64,000 nucleotides of DNA from Enhygromyxa salina (GCF_002994615.1 NZ_PVNK01000148.1:62001-126000); one strand, 5' to 3'; counted from the first letter of the stretch, positions 37,901-58,127 are shown. Translations and numbers: made by a program. Notes: generated by a model not told the origin, from the letters alone.

Positions 37901-40455
37901 CGATTGAACGCTGTGACAGCGCCGACCCCAGGGCCATCGCCGCCCTCGTCGCGAAGCTCAGCGAGCTCGACGGGAGCGACGAAGAGCTGCGCATCATCGC
38001 CCACGCCGCCGGGGTGTCTGGGCCCCCAACGAGCGTCGATCAACTGAGCATCGAGGGGCTCGCCGAGGTCACCGCGGCCAAGGTCTGCGGCGCCGCAGCC
38101 TTGCACGAGCTCACCCTCACCCGCGATCTCGACGCCTTCATCTGCTTCGCCTCGATCGCCGGGGTTTGGGGCAGCGGACAGCAAGCGCCCTACAGCGCCG
38201 CGAACGCCTACCTCGACGCGCTCGCGCTGCACCGCGCCAGCTCGGGCCTCCCGGCGACCTCCCTCGCCTGGGGACCGTGGGCAGGCCCGGGCATGGCCGA
38301 CGAGGAACTCAGCGAGCTCCTTCGTAGCCATGGTCTGAGCCCGATGGCTCCCGCGCACGCGATCGCCTCCCTCGAGCTGGCCTTGCGCAGCCGCGACCCC
38401 AGCTTGGTGATCGCGGATCTCGACTGGTCGCGCTTCGCTCCGGTCTACGCCAGCCAGCGCCCGCGCCCGCTGCTGACCGCCATCCCCGAGGCCCGGCGCG
38501 CGCTCGCGCCTTTGCCATCCGATGCCCAGCTCCGCCGCGCGCTCGAGCGCGTGTCCCTCAGCCAGCTGCGCGAGGCCGGGATCCTCGACGCGGTCCTCGA
38601 CCTGGTCAACGACGCGAGCCCCACTGAAGCTGCCGCGCCCACGGATCTGCTCACGCTCCCGATCAGTGAGCGCCGCGCCGCCGTCCGCGAGCAGCTTCGG
38701 GCCTTCGCCGCCCGGGTCTTGCGGGTGTCCGTCGACGAGATCGAGCATGACCAGGGGCTCACGGCCCTGGGCCTCGACTCGCTGATGGCCGTCGAGCTGC
38801 GCACGCAGCTCGCCGCAGCTGGCATAGCGATCCCGGCCGCAGACTTCCTCCGCGGACTGAGCGTGGCCGAGCTCGCCGAGCGATTCATCGCGAGCTCGGG
38901 CGGACCGAGCGAGACCGGCGAGACCGGGCGCCCGACCTCGCGCTGGATCAACATCGAGCACCCGAGCTCGACGGCAGACCTTCGCCTTGTCTGCTTTCCC
39001 TACGCGGCGGGCGGGCCGACCGTGTTCGCCCAGTGGCCCCAGGCCCTCAACCCCGCGATCGAGGTCGCGGTCGCGCACCTGCCGGGCCGCGGCGCTCGCC
39101 TCGATGAGCCTCCCCTTCACACGATCGCCGAGTCCGTCGGGCCCCTCGTCGAAGCGATCCTGCCCCTCGCAGACAAGCCCCTGGCGTTCTTCGGCCACTG
39201 CATGGGCGCGATGGTCATGATGGCCGTCGCCGAGCGCCTCGAGCACGAGCACGGCGTCATCCTCGAGCGTGTCTACGCTTCGGCCGCAGCCCCCCCGTCG
39301 CACTACCAAGCGCCGCTGCTCCACCTCCTCGACGACGACGAGCTCATGCTCGTTCTGCAGATGATCGGCTTCACCAACAGCGGCGCGCTCATCGAGGATG
39401 ACGAGCTCCGCGAGCTGCTGATGCCGATGCTGCGCGCCGACTTCGAGGCCGTCGCCCACCACAGCCGCGACTACCGCCCGCGGCGCCCGCTCTCGGCCCC
39501 CCTCGTGGTCCTGGCCGGCCGACGGGACGTGTTCGTCGCCCCGCGCTTCGTGCCAGGCTGGCGCCAATTCACGACCGCCGAGGTCCGCTTCGAGCTCCTC
39601 GACGAGCACCACTACTTCGTCGAGAGCGAGCGCGCCGCGCTGCTGTCGTTGATCTCCGGCGAGCGCGGGAGCGATGGAGTCATTCGCGCGCTCGCGGCGA
39701 AGGAGTGGGACGCCGCGCTCCGAGACCCGGAGCCCTTCACCCGCGACGGCTGGGATCGGCGAGCCGAGTGGCTCCGCGTCCATCAACCGGCAAAGTCAGC
39801 GGTCGGGACCCTGGTCCTGATCCCCGACCTCCTCGGGGCCAGGTTTCCGCTTCATTCCCCGACGACCTGTGGCGCCAGCTGGCGGGTACTCGAGCTGAGC
39901 TACCCCGGCCTCGAGCGCGGCGATCCCCGGTCTCCGGGACCGCCCGACCAGGTCATCGCGCGCTTCATCGAGCTGCTCGAAGGCGAAGACGACGGGCCGC
40001 TCATCTTGCTCGGCCATGGCTTCGGCGCCGTCTGTGCGGCCGAGATCGCGGCGGCGCTCGGCCCTCGCGTTCGTCACCTGTTCGCGGTCAACGGGGTCCC
40101 GCCCGGCCACTATGGCCTCCCCTTCGCCGACCTCCTCGACGACCCCCAGCTCGTCGCCTTCTTGCGTCTGATCGGACACCCCCGACCCGACCCCTCGTCT
40201 CTCGCCCAAGTCCGCGCCGGGATCCGGCTTGGCTCAGCCTACCCCGTCGAGAGTGAGCGAGAGCTGCCGTGCCCCGTGACCGCCCTGCGAGCCAAGCGCG
40301 ACGTCTGGCTGTCCTACCACACCGTCGATCGTTGGGCCGACGTGTGCCAGGGCCCCGTCGAGATCATCTCTCGGGAGGGTCGCCACTTCGACGACGTCGA
40401 CGAACAACTCGCGCCGCAGCTCAGGGCCCTGAGCGCCTCTTTGCCCGACCCCTGA
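28927..40455 (+). CDS. PKS subunit C: modules 4a and 5a with two thioesterase-like domains
   Basis: Type I PKS of 3842 residues ending branch I. An N-terminal docking coiled coil ([20 protein letters not shown] and on) precedes KS 36-458, AT 555-845, DH 920-1220, KR 1395-1595, ACP 1665-1758; KS 1778-2205, AT 2311-2610, KR 2670-3130, ACP 3240-3325; then two alpha/beta-hydrolase domains, 3340-3580 and 3600-3842. There is no C-terminal docking helix, so it is a terminal subunit. The start lies 11 bases after subunit B without a strong Shine-Dalgarno site, which suggests reinitiation coupled to B. The first AT has a short Arg-rich insertion (SARRRR). The last stop is 34 bases from the convergent small gene at 40490. 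Confidence 0.94.
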   Translation: MTDPAQAKLRKTLSRALTEVKRLRAKLAELEGPSTEPIAIVGIGLRLPGGVVDLASLWSLLERGQDAVAPIPATRWDAEACYDPSPDAPGKSYVREAALLDHVDLFDPAFFNITPREAASIDPQHRLLLEGAWEALEHAGIVPATRVDSQTGVFVGIGPSDYARLIDDAGDNPYAVMGTHSSFAAGRVAFALGLQGPAMTVDTACSSSLVALHLASSSLRARECELALAAGVQVLASPEPFVQLSRTRALAPDGRCKTFSADADGYGRGEGVVVLALERLADARAHGREPLALVRGTAVNHDGRSSGITAPNGSSQQKVLRAALTDAGLEAHEVDMVECHGTGTALGDPIEVQALAAVYGAKRRPERKLLLGAIKTNIAHLESAAGLAGVAKVIAALDHDTLPATLHCASPNPHLDWGALPVEIIRDARPWPRGEGPRRAGVSGFGLSGTNAHVILEDAPSPAPAKPPIASLEYVPLLLSGRTEAALRDQAARLLARVEDPRGRPSTLELGAALATTRTHFEHRAVAISPASASAKAALAALELGSSSPAVTPKLALLFTGQGSQRPQMGRELYERFAVFRASVDELCSKLDRPPGAGSARRRRPLLEVMHAAAGSEAAALLDRTEFTQPALFTLEVALYRLFESWGLRPKLLLGHSVGEIAAAHVAGVLDVDDACALVTARAELMAALPPGGAMWSIQASEAEVDAALAEQPGALDIAGLNGPMSTVISGDEAPARALAEQFEARGRKVKQLAVSHAFHSRRMEPMLAEFEARIAALRFKHARIPIASNLSGAIAGPEIATPAYWVRHVRQAVRFVDGVRALETHGATATFELGPQGVLSAIAAGCLSDQAQARRLPLIPSLSKSAPEPLALMTALARLHVHGVSLDWSAVFELQRPPRVALPTYPFQRERMWLEPRPRPATGALAGRYPLSGHRTELPHGGALHTLEIGPAIQRYLGDHIVYDTIVVPGAFYVAVLLAVAESTWPDRAVELRELEFIRALTFKAPADHVTLRVQLDPLGDDLSQYAASLSTRSEGEWTTHASSILATPSDDPPAPEPLDLRGASWVDDSERLDRRLRDMHIDWGPKWWWLRQTAALGPDTVLGRFDAQAGVPGDDGPVPGGLIDSSFALATWTAGYEQGSTPRLPFAARRVVWLGQRRPPQRARYQARSTTQTSSTADITYYDADGRALAWIEGFSTRPAPIERFLPPRASRDLYIVSWVALDEASRPVAPVAPVARLGGDPLGLAELYAFDAVHPDLASVIAGQSQTVVVSCGPGESPLATASATLELVQAWLSASALSDRRLVLVTRDAVAVDPGPSALDLAASVIWGLVRSVMAEHPERDIRLIDIDDDQPAASAPFARALGCEESQLAIRRQSVLASRLAPAPSASERPPPAFDANATVVVTGATGGLGAALTRHLVARHGVRRLLLISRRGPDSPGAEELVADLQAAGAEVELLACDVGDRAQLADALASIDAAHPLTGVFHTAGVVDDATVAGLDEARLARVFAPKVRGSRNLHELTASHKLVCFVVFSSLAGLLGSAGQANYAAANAYIDALCAHRRARGLPATSLAWGPWAEGGMAARLSEVDRARMARQGFLALSFEQGARLLDAALERSAALQVPVRLDTRALGASSDELSPLLRDLVPRASPRRRSEDSSLARRLVGLGEAEQRSELLDLVTRETATIFGLSDPSSLGPELPLQELGLDSLMAVELRNQLQAATKLRLPSTLLFDYPTLTALADMLRERLLALATETEHESPPAATPRPPRVPHERDPIAIVAMACRLPGGVHSPEQLWDLLDAGLDASTELPSDRGWPKDLYNPDPAKPGKSVTARGGFLHDAAAFDPAFFGISGREVAAIDPQQRLLLETSWEALERAGIPPDSLRGSPTGVFVGVMYSDYGGRLFASPEALEGYVGIGSAPSVASGRISYTFGFEGPAVSVDTACSSSLVALHLAAQALRNHECDLALAGGATVMATPSMFVEFSRQRALAPDGRCKSFASDADGVAWAEGAGMLVLERLSDARRHGHPVLALVRGSTINQDGRSQGLTAPNGPSQQRVIRAALAAASLSPADVDLIEAHGTGTKLGDPIEAQALAAVYGPHHSSDAPLLLGSIKSNIGHTQAAAGVAGIIKVVLALERQHIPRTIHVTEPTPHVDWSSGALRLLTEPQAWPRGQRQRRAAVSSFGISGTNAHVLVEEAPVEDIAEGPRERDEEHAQSWRCLLLSSPSASALPGLAARLRDHLRANPQLRLTDVAYTLAAHRTQFEHRVVLVVDSLAAAVTTLDALARGQTPPEVSVGRARAAPRSAFLFTGQGAQRPGMGADLVAAFPAFRAAFDEICRRFAPHLERSLRAVIFAEPGSDDAALLGETAYTQPALFALEVALFRLLESWGLAPDLVLGHSIGELAAAHVAGVMSLADACELVAERGRLMQSMREDGVMISIQASEDELRPLVDADPGVDIAGLNGPRSTVLSGDEQAARSVAARFEARGRKTRQLAVSHAFHSHHMEPMLDELRAVAETSTFAAPRTSLVSNVTGRLADPDLLRSPDYWARQVRAAVRFADGVRELEREGVTLAVELGPHGVLTASAATCLEHPDQVRLVSTLRRDRADLESLHVALAQLHCAGAGLSWADYYRPLDARLVSLPTYAFERARYWLEVPTKAPAQDPHAAAFWSAVEARDDAQLGALLDLDDQSQTALTSVLPALRAWRGTSRERETLDSWRYRETWVPLAVDTGPASQAPWLVIATTDAAGSVAERLGAQLPTTLVIADPEAGREQLARRLRRAAGDGPLAGVIADLGSSEHHPRHRGLPLGLALALTLAQALADAEIDAKLWLLTRSAVSTGPDDHLEHPLLAMIWGLGRVLSLDQPQRWGGLVDLPCEVPDALVSTLARALLRGGHEDQLAIRPRGLLARRLERAPAEALGPRFRARGTALITGGTGALGAHTARWLTKRGAAHLVLTSRRGEAAPGARSLRAELESLGARVSIERCDSADPRAIAALVAKLSELDGSDEELRIIAHAAGVSGPPTSVDQLSIEGLAEVTAAKVCGAAALHELTLTRDLDAFICFASIAGVWGSGQQAPYSAANAYLDALALHRASSGLPATSLAWGPWAGPGMADEELSELLRSHGLSPMAPAHAIASLELALRSRDPSLVIADLDWSRFAPVYASQRPRPLLTAIPEARRALAPLPSDAQLRRALERVSLSQLREAGILDAVLDLVNDASPTEAAAPTDLLTLPISERRAAVREQLRAFAARVLRVSVDEIEHDQGLTALGLDSLMAVELRTQLAAAGIAIPAADFLRGLSVAELAERFIASSGGPSETGETGRPTSRWINIEHPSSTADLRLVCFPYAAGGPTVFAQWPQALNPAIEVAVAHLPGRGARLDEPPLHTIAESVGPLVEAILPLADKPLAFFGHCMGAMVMMAVAERLEHEHGVILERVYASAAAPPSHYQAPLLHLLDDDELMLVLQMIGFTNSGALIEDDELRELLMPMLRADFEAVAHHSRDYRPRRPLSAPLVVLAGRRDVFVAPRFVPGWRQFTTAEVRFELLDEHHYFVESERAALLSLISGERGSDGVIRALAAKEWDAALRDPEPFTRDGWDRRAEWLRVHQPAKSAVGTLVLIPDLLGARFPLHSPTTCGASWRVLELSYPGLERGDPRSPGPPDQVIARFIELLEGEDDGPLILLGHGFGAVCAAEIAAALGPRVRHLFAVNGVPPGHYGLPFADLLDDPQLVAFLRLIGHPRPDPSSLAQVRAGIRLGSAYPVESERELPCPVTALRAKRDVWLSYHTVDRWADVCQGPVEIISREGRHFDDVDEQLAPQLRALSASLPDP
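29032..34200 (+). other. PKS module 4a (KS-AT-DH-KR-ACP) with atypical dehydratase
   Basis: KS: Cys205 in DTACSSS; the third catalytic motif reads NIAH (Gly to Ala at 379) with His380 kept. AT: GHSVGE (Ser657), HAFH, malonyl. The DH-like domain differs from all others in the window: [13 protein letters not shown] (His961, Asp in place of the usual Gly) and GLIDSSFA, where Asp1126 is kept but the usual His/Gln four residues on is Ala1130. KR has VVDD, counted as B-type. ACP Ser1713. Expected output is a 2,3-ene if DH works, or a beta-hydroxyl if not. Confidence 0.8.
34258..38901 (+). other. PKS module 5a (KS-AT-KR-ACP), malonyl, A-type ketoreductase
   Basis: KS: Cys1951 in [28 protein letters not shown] (Ser2407) and HAFH, malonyl. 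KR: GGTGALG and [15 protein letters not shown], Trp eight before Tyr and no LDD, so A-type. ACP: Ser3285. It would leave a 3-hydroxyacyl chain on the ACP before the thioesterase domains. Confidence 0.88.
38944..40452 (+). other. Tandem thioesterase domains with Cys and Gly at the nucleophile site
   Basis: The first domain resembles stand-alone type II thioesterases: [15 protein letters not shown], then FFGHCMGA with Cys3425 (codon tgc 39199-39201) where Ser is usual; Asp3534 in GRRD and His3561/3562 complete a Cys-Asp-His triad. The second is a diverged copy of the fold with LLGHGFGA, Gly3698 (ggc 40018-40020) at the nucleophile site; Asp3792 (KRDVW) and His3820 (GRHFDD) remain. The first could release the chain by a thiol nucleophile; the second cannot act as a Ser hydrolase and may be structural. 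Confidence 0.82.
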
Positions 40456-40477
40456 GGCCTGTCCCGAGGCCTGTCCC
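40454..40477. repeat. Two tandem copies of a 12-bp repeat after subunit C
   Basis: gaggcctgtccc occurs twice head to tail, 40454-40465 and 40466-40477, starting inside the stop codon of subunit C and filling most of the gap to the convergent gene. No hairpin terminator is evident. Confidence 0.8.
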
Positions 40478-40489
40478 TGCCCCGGCCTG

Positions 40490-41020
40490 CTAGCGGCGGC
40501 TGCCGAACTTGGCCAGCTCGGCGACCGGGAACTCGTAGGACAGCGGATCGATTTTGGGTGGCTCGATACCGATCCGCACGAACTCGGCGACGGCTTTTTC
40601 CACGGCGTCGGGATAGTCAGACGCCCACGAGTACTTGCCCGTGTCACCCCGCAGCCAGACGATCGCCGTGATGGCGCCGCGCATGACTGGCTTGGTCACG
40701 ATCAAGAATTGCCACTGAAACCCAACCTCGGTCAGGTCCTTGGATGAGTACTCGCTGATCAGCTTGCGAATCGTCGGCTTCGGCACGCCCCACTCATGGA
40801 ACTCCATGATCGTGACGTGCTTGACGCCGGCGCGATGCGCGAACGCGGACGCCTTCTCCCGCCATCGATAGTAGCCATGGACGACGCTCTCCTCCGGGTC
40901 ACTACCCCGCAACTTGGCGATGCTGATCGGGAAGTAACGGTTGTCGAGGAGGATGTCTCCGTCAGACCCACCCGGGATCACTTTGGGGTCGAGATCCGAT
41001 GGTAATGTGAGGGACGACAT
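40490..41020 (-). CDS. Small protein of unknown function, possibly STAS-like
   Basis: A 176-residue soluble protein without signal peptide or membrane segment. It starts MSSLTLPSDL and contains a DNRYFPISIAKLRG strand, a central alpha/beta stretch (GVKHVTIMEF), a WQFLIVTKPVMRGAITAIVW segment and a C-terminal helix. The alternating pattern loosely recalls STAS/SpoIIAA-like proteins seen in myxobacteria, but no diagnostic residue supports this, so I leave the function open. The gene is on the minus strand between two PKS operons, just downstream of the tmRNA gene (about 52 bases), and its base composition is less GC-extreme than the PKS genes. Codon pattern and protein-like composition argue that it is real. 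It may be a cargo gene or part of the ancestral ssrA neighbourhood. Confidence 0.7.
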   Translation of the reverse strand: MSSLTLPSDLDPKVIPGGSDGDILLDNRYFPISIAKLRGSDPEESVVHGYYRWREKASAFAHRAGVKHVTIMEFHEWGVPKPTIRKLISEYSSKDLTEVGFQWQFLIVTKPVMRGAITAIVWLRGDTGKYSWASDYPDAVEKAVAEFVRIGIEPPKIDPLSYEFPVAELAKFGSRR

Positions 41021-41075
41021 GGGCTGGTTTCTCGTCCTTCTACAACAGTTCGAAGGCGCGCGTGTCAGATTTGGT

Positions 41076-41429
41076 TGGAGGCGCCGGGAGTCGAACCCGG
41101 GTCCGCGAGTCTTCTGATGGGACGTCTACGTGCGTAGTCTGCGGATTTGGGTTTGACCGCCGAGCATGCCCACAGACGGGCCCTCTCGGAAGCGAGTCCC
41201 TGAGTTTCGCGCACCGACCGGGACCTCCGGTTCGCTAGCCTCTGTGTTGACGCCTACGCCCTACTGAGGCGCCTCAAACGCAGGCGTGCAGCTAATTAGG
41301 CTGCAACGGCCAGACGGCCGTAGTTGCTGTCGTTGGCAGCTGTGTTTTCCCGGCGTTTGTAACGCGGCGCTGGACCCGCGGCACGCTGTCTTCACCTTCC
41401 GTACCCACGTCGAATGCCAATGCACCCCC
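41076..41429 (-). ncRNA. ssrA: Transfer-messenger RNA (tmRNA)
   Basis: tmRNA rescues stalled ribosomes by acting as tRNA-Ala and then as a short mRNA for a degradation tag. On the minus strand the 5' end GGGGGTG (41423-41429) pairs with CGCCTCC near the 3' end to form the acceptor stem. The conserved GGCATTCGACG follows the 5' end, and the T arm CCGGG-TTCGACT-CCCGG precedes the 3' end. The tag frame at 41296-41337 reads ANDSNYGRLAVAA followed by TAA, a typical tag. The chosen 3' end is the discriminator A; the next bases read ACCA, so a CCA-like end may be encoded or added later. The gene lies between the two PKS operons, antisense to both. Confidence 0.95.
41296..41337 (-). other. tmRNA tag-peptide reading frame
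   Basis: Thirteen codons and a TAA stop encode ANDSNYGRLAVAA, with the resume codon GCC at 41335-41337. The AND start and Ala-Ala end match known proteolysis tags recognised by ClpXP-type proteases. Confidence 0.9.
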
Positions 41430-41466
41430 TGAGTGTCGTTCTGTGACGCTCGTACGTGTTTCGGGA

Positions 41467-41496
41467 AGTATATGTCCTCCCAACCCAAGGGCGCAA
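41467..41496 (-). promoter_or_regulatory. Candidate promoter of ssrA
   Basis: On the minus strand TTGCGC (41491-41496) and TATACT (41467-41472) are separated by 18 bases, a good sigma70-like arrangement. Transcription would begin near 41460, giving a leader of about 30 bases to be removed to form the mature 5' end at 41429. Confidence 0.6.
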
Positions 41497-41614
41497 GAGT
41501 TCGGCATTTTTGCGCCGCAACGCAGGCACCATCCCAAGGTGGTGCGCAAAACCAACCGCAGCGTGGTACGCGGATTAAGATTGAGCCCTGAGCGGCTAAT
41601 CTTGGTGCAATCGC

Positions 41615-41673
41615 AGGCCATGCAGCGGTACCCTGAGTCTCGAGTAGGCCATGCAGCGGTCCCCTGAATCTCG
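41615..41673. repeat. Two direct copies of a 28-bp repeat
   Basis: Near-identical 28-bp units beginning aggccatgcagcggt occupy 41615-41642 and 41646-41673 (period 31, two mismatches). They lie in the leader between ssrA and the second PKS operon. Two regulator half-sites or a chance duplication are both possible. Confidence 0.7.
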
Positions 41674-41718
41674 CCCGCTGCCCGCGCTCTGCGGCTCGAC
41701 CGCAACTCGATCGAACAT

Positions 41719-41758
41719 CCTTGGCGGATCTCAAACGAGTGAGCCAAGGCACCTTTTT
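41719..41758 (+). promoter_or_regulatory. Inverted repeat followed by T run upstream of the second PKS operon
   Basis: ccttggc (41719-41725) and gccaagg (41743-41749) form a 7-bp stem with a 17-base loop, followed by five T at 41754-41758. It may be a weak intrinsic terminator or attenuator, or an operator for the D-E-F operon. The remainder of 41430-41917 shows no clear plus-strand promoter. Confidence 0.35.
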
Positions 41759-41903
41759 CACGTCAAGACAAGTACGCGCATTTCGTGAGAAACGCCGATG
41801 ACCCCACGGTCAGCGAAATCCCCGAGCAGGGGTCCGAGCGACGACCGCGAGTTCGAGGATCGGCTCGGGCGACTTGGGCCCGCAATTTCAGCGCCACGAC
41901 GTC

Positions 41904-41909
41904 GAGGAG
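41904..41909 (+). promoter_or_regulatory. Ribosome-binding site deciding the start of subunit D
   Basis: gaggag 8 bases before ATG 41918 supports that codon over an in-frame upstream ATG at 41798, whose 40-residue extension has no counterpart on subunit B. Confidence 0.75.
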
Positions 41910-41917
41910 TTATTTAC

Positions 41918-44900
41918 ATGAGTGAGGCTGGCGAGCAGAAACTTCGCGTATATCTCGAGCGGGCGACCACCGCGCTCCGACAGACGAAACAACGTCTCGA
42001 GGAGATCGAGGCCAAACAGAACGAGGCGATCGCCATTGTCGGGATGGCCTGCCGCTTTCCCGGCGGCGTACGCACGCCCGAGCAGCTGTGGGAGCTGCTC
42101 GACGAAGGCCGCGACGCCGTCACGCCCCTCCCCACCGACCGCGGCTGGGACCTCGACGGGCTCTACGACCCCGACCCAAACAAGGTCGGCACAACCTACA
42201 CGCGCGGCGGGGGCTTCATCGATCACCCGGGCCTGTTCGACCCCGGCTTCTTCGGCATCAGCCCGCGCGAGGCCGCGGCCATCGACCCGCAGCAGCGGCT
42301 GCTGCTCGAGCTGTCTTGGGAAGTGCTCGAGCACGCAGGCATCGTCCCCGAGTCACTCTACGAGACCAACACCGGGGTGTTCGTCGGCGTCTGCTACGAC
42401 GACTACCTGAGCCTCGCGCCCGCGCCCGAGCACGCGGAGGACGGCTACGCGACCCTCGGCAACCTCTACAGCGTCAGCTCCGGCCGCATCGCCTACACCC
42501 TCGGGCTGCAGGGCCCCGCGCTGACCGTCGATACCGCGTGCAGCACCTCGCTCGTCACGCTGCACCTCGCTTGCCAGGCCCTGCGCAAGGGTGAGTGCGA
42601 CCTCGCGCTGTCCGGCGGCGCGACGGCCTTCTCGACCCCCGAGCCGCTGCTGTCCTTCTCGCGGCTCAAGACCCTCTCGCCCGACGGCCGCTGCAAGGCC
42701 TTCTCGGCCGAGGCCGACGGCGCCGGCTGGGCCGAGGGGGGCGGCATGCTCGTGCTCGAGCGCCTCAGCGACGCCCAGCGCAACGGTCACCGGGTCTTGG
42801 CGCTCATCCGCGGCTCGGCGCTGAACCAAGACGGTCGCAGCCAGGGCCTCACCGCGCCCAACGGCCCCGCACAGCAGCGCGTGATCCGGTCCGCGCTGGC
42901 CAACTGCCAGCTCTCGCCCGGCGACGTCGACGTCGTCGAGGCCCACGGCACGGGCACCCGCCTCGGCGATCCGATCGAGGCCCACGCGCTCCTCGCGACC
43001 TACGGCCGAGGGCACGAGCCCGAGCGCCCGCTGTGGCTCGGCTCGATCAAGTCGAATTTCGGCCACACCCAGGCCGCGGCCGGAGTGGCCGGGATCATGA
43101 AGTTGGTCCTGAGCATGGAGCACGAGCGCCTGCCGAAGACGCTCCACGCAGACTCGCCCTCCCCCTACATCGACTGGTCGGACGGCACCGTCGAGCTCGC
43201 CCGTGAGCCGAAGCCGTGGCCGCGCGGCGAACGGGTCCGGCGCGGGGCCGTGTCGAGCTTCGGCATCTCGGGCACCAACGCCCACGTAATTATCGAGGAG
43301 CCGCCGCCGCCCGAGCCCGAGCCCGAGCCCGAGCGCTCCCGCGCCCCCGCGAGCGGGCCGGCCCTGCTGCTCTTGTCGGGCAAGTCCGCAGCCGCGCTGC
43401 GCAGCCAGGCCTCCCGCTTGCAGGAGCAGCTCGAGCGCCGCGCTGACGTCGAGCTGCGCGACGTCGCCTACTCGCTGGCCACGACGCGCACGACCTTCGA
43501 GCACCGCGCGGCGATCGTGTCCGAGACCCGCGCGCAGGCTGAGGCGAGCCTCGCGGCCCTCGCAGCCGGGACGCCCGAGCCGCGCTACGTCGACGGCGTC
43601 GCCAACCTATCCGGCAAGGTCGTGTTCGTGTTCCCCGGCCAGGGTTCGCAGTGGACCGACATGGCCAAGCAGCTGCTCGTCGAGTCGCCGGTGTTTCGCG
43701 AGGCCATCGAGGCCTGCGCTCGCGCCCTCGCGCCCCACACCGACTGGTCGCTGCTCGCGGTCCTGCGCGGCGAGCCCGGCGCGGCCTCGCTCGAGCGCGT
43801 CGATGTCGTGCAGCCGGTGCTCTTTGCGATCATGGTCGCGCTGGCCGCGGTCTGGCGGGCCCTCGGCGTGATCCCCGACGCGGTCGTCGGACACTCTCAG
43901 GGCGAGATCGCGGCGGCGCACGTCGCCGGCGCGCTCTCGCTCGCCGACGCCGCCAAGATCGTCGCCCTGCGCGGGCGGATGATCGCCGACGAGCTCGGCG
44001 CGGGGGCCATGGCCGCGCTCTCGCTCTCGGCCGAGCAGCTCGAGCCCCACCTCGCGCGCTTCGGCGACCGCCTCGCGCTCGCGGTCGACAACGGCCCGAC
44101 CTCGACCGCCGTGTCCGGTGACCCCGAGGCGATCGACGAGCTCGTCGCCGCGCTCGAGGCCGAGGGCGTGTTCGCCCGCAAGATCCGGGTAACTTACGCG
44201 TCCCACTGCGCGCACATCGAGTCGATCCGCCAGCCGCTGGTCGACGTGCTCGGTGATCTAACCCCGCGCGCGGCCGCGATCCCGATGGTCTCGACCGTCG
44301 ACGTCAAACCCCTCGACGGCACCGAGCTCGACGCGAATTACTGGTATCGAAACCTGCGCCAGCCCGTCCGCTTTGCCCAGGCGACCGAGGCCCTGCTCGA
44401 CAGCGGGCATCGGCTGTTCGTCGAGATCAGCCCGCACCCCGTGTTGCCGGTCGCGCTCGGCGGCACCTTCGCCGCACACGACATGGACGCGGCGGTCGTC
44501 GGCACGCTGCGACGCAACGAGGGCAGCCTGGCGAAGATGATGCTCTCGCTCGGCGAGCTCCTGTGCCAGGGCTACGAGCTCGACTGGCGGCGCCTGTTCG
44601 ACGCCCACGAGGCCCGCAGCGTCGAGCTGCCGACCTACGCGTTCAACCGCCAGCGCCTCTGGCTCGACGCCCCGCACCCGGCCGCCGTGACGCGTTCGAA
44701 GCGGACCGTCAGCGCGACCGGCCAGGCGCTGACCGGGCCCACCTTCCGCATGTCGACGGCGCCCGGGACGATCTTCGCGGACGCCTCGCTCTCAGCCGAG
44801 ATCCCGGCGTGGCTCGGCGACCACCACGTCGAGGCCGCGTGTCTGTTCCCCGGGGCCGGGTTCGTCGAGCTCGCCCTCGCCAGCGGCCGCGCGGCGTCGG

Positions 44901-47900
44901 GAGCCAAGGCGCTCGCCGTCGAGCGACTCGATCTGCGCCGGGCGCTGGTCCTGCGTGACGACTCGGCGACGACCATCCAGGTCGCCGCGAGCGAGCGCGG
45001 CGCGGGCTCGTGGCGCGTGACCGTGTCGGAGGCCGACGGGGGCGACTGGCAGACTCTCGCCGCCGGCTGGATCGCGCTCGCGCTCGACGAGGCCAGCGAC
45101 GCGCCTGCGCTCGACGAGGTCCGCGCACGCCACACCGACGCCCGCGATCCGACCCAGCTCTACGCGCTCGCGTCGCGCATGGGCCTCAACTACGGGCCGG
45201 CCTTTCGTGGCGTCGAGGCGCTGTGGCTCGCCCCCGAGGGCGCGGGCGCCCTCGCGCGCATCGAGCTGCCCGAAGCCGCAGGCCGAGCCGACAAATTCAT
45301 GGCCCACCCCGCGCTGCTCGACGCGTGCTTTCAGGTCTGCCTCGCCGGCATGCTCGACGAGGGCGAGCAGGCAGACCGAGACCGCGGCCCGGCCGTCCCC
45401 GTACGCATCGATCGCGTCGAGCTGCGGCGTCCCCTCGGGGCCGGGCCCTTGTGGTGCGCGGCCACGACCGAGGCCATCGACGACGACGAGGGCCAGCGCA
45501 GCGTCGCACACCTGCAGCTGTGGGACGCCGACGGCGCGCCGATCGCCCGGGTCCAGGGCCTGCACATGCGGCCCCTCGCGGGCGCGGCTCATCGCGGGAG
45601 CGACCCGCTCGCGCGTTCGCTGCTCGAGGTCAGCTGGCACGCGCTCGAAGCTTCCGAGCCCAACCCGTCGAAGGGCGCGTGCTGGCTGGTCCTCGGCGAT
45701 CGCCACGGCGTGGGCGCGCGGCTCGAGCCGCGCCTGCAAGCCCACGGCGTGGACGTGACGCTCACGACTGAGCTCGACCCCCTCGACGGCGAGGGCCTCG
45801 ACGCCGCGCTCGACGAGGCCCTCCGCGATCCCCTCGCGGGCATCATCTGCCTGTGGTCACTCGACGCGCCCGAGATGAGCTCACTCGCCCCCGAGGCCCT
45901 GCTCGAGGCCGGGCGCGCGGGCTGGGCGGGCGCGCTCGCGCTGGTCCAGCGCCTCGCCCAGCTGAGCCTGCGCGATCCCCCGCGCCTCGTCCTGGTCACC
46001 CACCGCGCCCAGGCGCCGACCCGCGCGGCGACACGCCCCGAACAGGCCCTGGTCTGGGGCCTCGGTGGGTCGATCCGGTCCGAGCAGGGGGCCCTGCGAC
46101 CGCTGCGTGTCGACCTCGGCGAGCTCGACGACGACGACGAGCTCGCCAGCCTCGCCGCGCTCGCGGTCTCGAACACCGACGAAGATCAGATCGTCGTGCG
46201 CGGCCCGACCCGCCTCGCGGCCCGCCTCGGACACGCCGAGCTCCCGGCGCCGGCCCGCTACCAGCGGCGTCGAGCCAAGGGTGAGCCCTACCGCCTCGAG
46301 GTCGAGCGCCCCGGCTCCCTCGACTCGCTGCGCCTCGTCGCCTTCGAGCCCAACGCCCTCGCGCCGGGCGAGGCAGAGGTCGCGGTCGAGGCTGTCGGGG
46401 TCAACTTTCGCGACGTGCTGCTCGCAACCGGCGTCGTACCGCCGATCGTCTCACCGAGCGGGAATTCCGATCGCGTGCGCCTCGGGTTCGAGTGCGCCGG
46501 AACCGTCGTCCGGGTCGGCCCAGAGGTCGAGGGTCTCGAGCTCGGCCAGCGGGTTGTCGCGCTCACCGACGACGCCTACGCGACCCGGATCGTGCTCGAC
46601 GCCAGCCACGTGTTCGCGCTCCCCGACGGCGTCTCGACGGCCGACGCCGCGACCTTGCCGATCGTCCACATCTCCGCCTACTACGGCCTCCACCACGTCG
46701 CCCGCCTCCGCGCTGGTGAGCGCGTGCTGATTCACTCGGCGACGGGCGGGGTCGGGCTCGCGGCCCTCCAGTGGGCCCGACACGTCGGCGCAAAGATCTA
46801 CGCGACCGCCGGCACCGAGGCCAAGCGCGCGTGGCTGCGCGAGCAGGGCATCGAGCACGTGTCCGACTCGCGCTCGGCTTGCTTCGCGACCGACCTCGCG
46901 CGCTGGACCAGGGGCGAGGGCGTCGACGTGGTGATCGGCGCGGTCTCGGGCGACCTGATGCGCAAGAGCATCGAGCTGCTCCGACCCGGTGGCCGCTACG
47001 TCGACCTCGGGCTCCGCGACGCCCTGGCCAACGCCGAGCTCGCGCTGCGGCCCTTCGCCCGCGGCCTCAGCTACACCCTCGTCAACGTCGGCGAGATGAT
47101 CGTTCACTCCTTCGCGCGCGTGCGCGAGGTCTTCGAGGAGGTCCTCGAACACCTCCGCGCCGGCACCCTCACCCCGCTGCCGCACCGCGACGCGCCGCTG
47201 TCCGAGGCCCAGGACGTGTTCTGGGAGATGGGCCGCGGCCGCCACATCGGCAAGTTCGTGCTGACCACGGACGAGCCCGAGCCCCCGGTGATCGCCGTCG
47301 AGATCGACGCGAGCCAGCCGACGCTCTCGGCCGACGCCAGCTACCTGATCAGCGGTGGCCTCGGCGGCCTCGGGCTCGCGCTCGCGCGGTGGATGGCCGA
47401 TCAGGGCGCCGGACACCTCGTGCTGCTCGGCCGTCGCGGGGTCACGCGCGACGAACAGCGCGAGGCGATCGCCGCGATCGAGGCCGCGGGCACCCGGGTC
47501 AGCGTCGCGCCCGTCGACGTCGCAGATCGCCCGGCGCTCGCCAAGATCATCGCCGAGCTCCCCGCCGAGCTGCCCCTGCGCGGCATCGTCCACGCTGCGG
47601 GGCTGCTCGACGACGCGATGCTGGTCCACCAAGACGTCGAGAGCTTCGAGCGGGTCATGGCGCCCAAGGTCGCCGGCGCCTGGAACCTGCACCTGCTCAG
47701 CGCGGAGCTCGAGCTCGACTTTTTCGTGCTCTACAGCTCGGCCGCGTCGCTGCTCGGCAGCCCCGGCCAGGCCAACTACGTCGCCGCCAACGCGTTCTTG
47801 GACGCGCTCGCTCACCATCGGCTTGGCCGCGGGTTGCCGGCCCTGTCACTCGGGTGGGGCGTGTTCTCCGAGGTCGGCCTCGCCGCGGCGGCGGACATTC

Positions 47901-48518
47901 GTGGCGCGCGGATGAGCGGTCGCGGGATCACCGAGCTCAGCCCCGCCCAGGGTGTCGAGCTGTTCGGGCGGCTCGTGTCCAGCTCGCTCACTCAGGTCGC
48001 GCCCTGCCCATTCGATGTCCACCAGTGGGTCGAGTTCTATCCGGAGGCGGCCAGCTGGCCCTACCTCGAGCAGCTCCTGGCCGAGGACGCTCGCTCGGGC
48101 GGCGAGGCCGACAGCGAGCTCCTCGCCCAGCTCGAGGCCGCGAGCCCGGCCGCGCGACACAAGCTGCTGCTCAACCTCGTGCTCGACGAGCTCGCGCGGG
48201 TCATCCGGATGGACACGGCCCAGCTCGACCCCGCCACGCCCTTCGCCGAGCTCGGCGTTGACAGCCTGATGGGCATCGAGCTGCGAAACCGCCTCGAGCT
48301 CACGACCAGCGTCCAGCTGCCGTCGACCGCCATCTGGACCTACCCGGAGCCGCGCTCGCTCGCCGAGTTCCTCGCCGAGAGCTTCGCCGAGAGCGGCGAC
48401 GCGAGCGAGGACGGCGAGGCCGACGAGGGCGCCGAAGACCAGACCACGCTCGAACTCGGCGACCAGGCCGCCGCCGCATTGCTCCTCGAAGAGCTCGAGG
48501 GATTGGAGGGCATCATCG

Positions 48519-48526
<8 letters not shown>
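41918..48526 (+). CDS. PKS subunit D: module 2b (methylmalonyl, fully reducing)
   Basis: Type I PKS of 2202 residues that opens branch II. Domains: docking helix 1-34, KS 36-458, AT 566-860, DH 933-1225, ER 1455-1785, KR 1800-1995, ACP 2075-2155 and a short C-terminal docking tail ending [12 protein letters not shown]: Cys208 in [28 protein letters not shown] (Ser660) with YASH (760-763), the methylmalonyl-CoA signature. [12 protein letters not shown] (His969, Ala for Gly) and LLDACFQ (Asp1135, Gln1139). [18 protein letters not shown], with Val where A and B have Tyr. KR: LDD. ACP: GVDS, Ser2116. The docking helix and KS closely match those of subunit B, whereas AT to ACP match module 4b of subunit E, so it is a mosaic. 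The gene overlaps E by 8 bases. Confidence 0.94.
48505..48510 (+). promoter_or_regulatory. Ribosome-binding site of subunit E inside subunit D
   Basis: ggaggg lies 8 bases before ATG 48519 within the last codons of subunit D; these codons also encode the C-terminal docking tail. Confidence 0.7.

Positions 48527-58119
<9,593 letters not shown>

Positions 58120-58127
<8 letters not shown>

Noticed and set aside
41076..41140. A tRNA gene, suggested by the T arm GGTTCGACTCCC
   Set aside because: No anticodon arm is present; the matching 5' acceptor strand lies about 350 bases away with a tag frame between, so it is tmRNA.
41261..41761. Open frames overlapping the tmRNA region on both strands
   Set aside because: They run through the structured tmRNA gene and the repeats, have no ribosome-binding site, and show no protein-like pattern.
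28927..41918. Simple single-line order A-B-C-D-E-F
   Set aside because: Subunit C has no C-terminal docking helix and ends in thioesterase domains, while D's docking helix matches B's rather than anything suited to follow C. Not fully excluded because both thioesterases of C are unusual.
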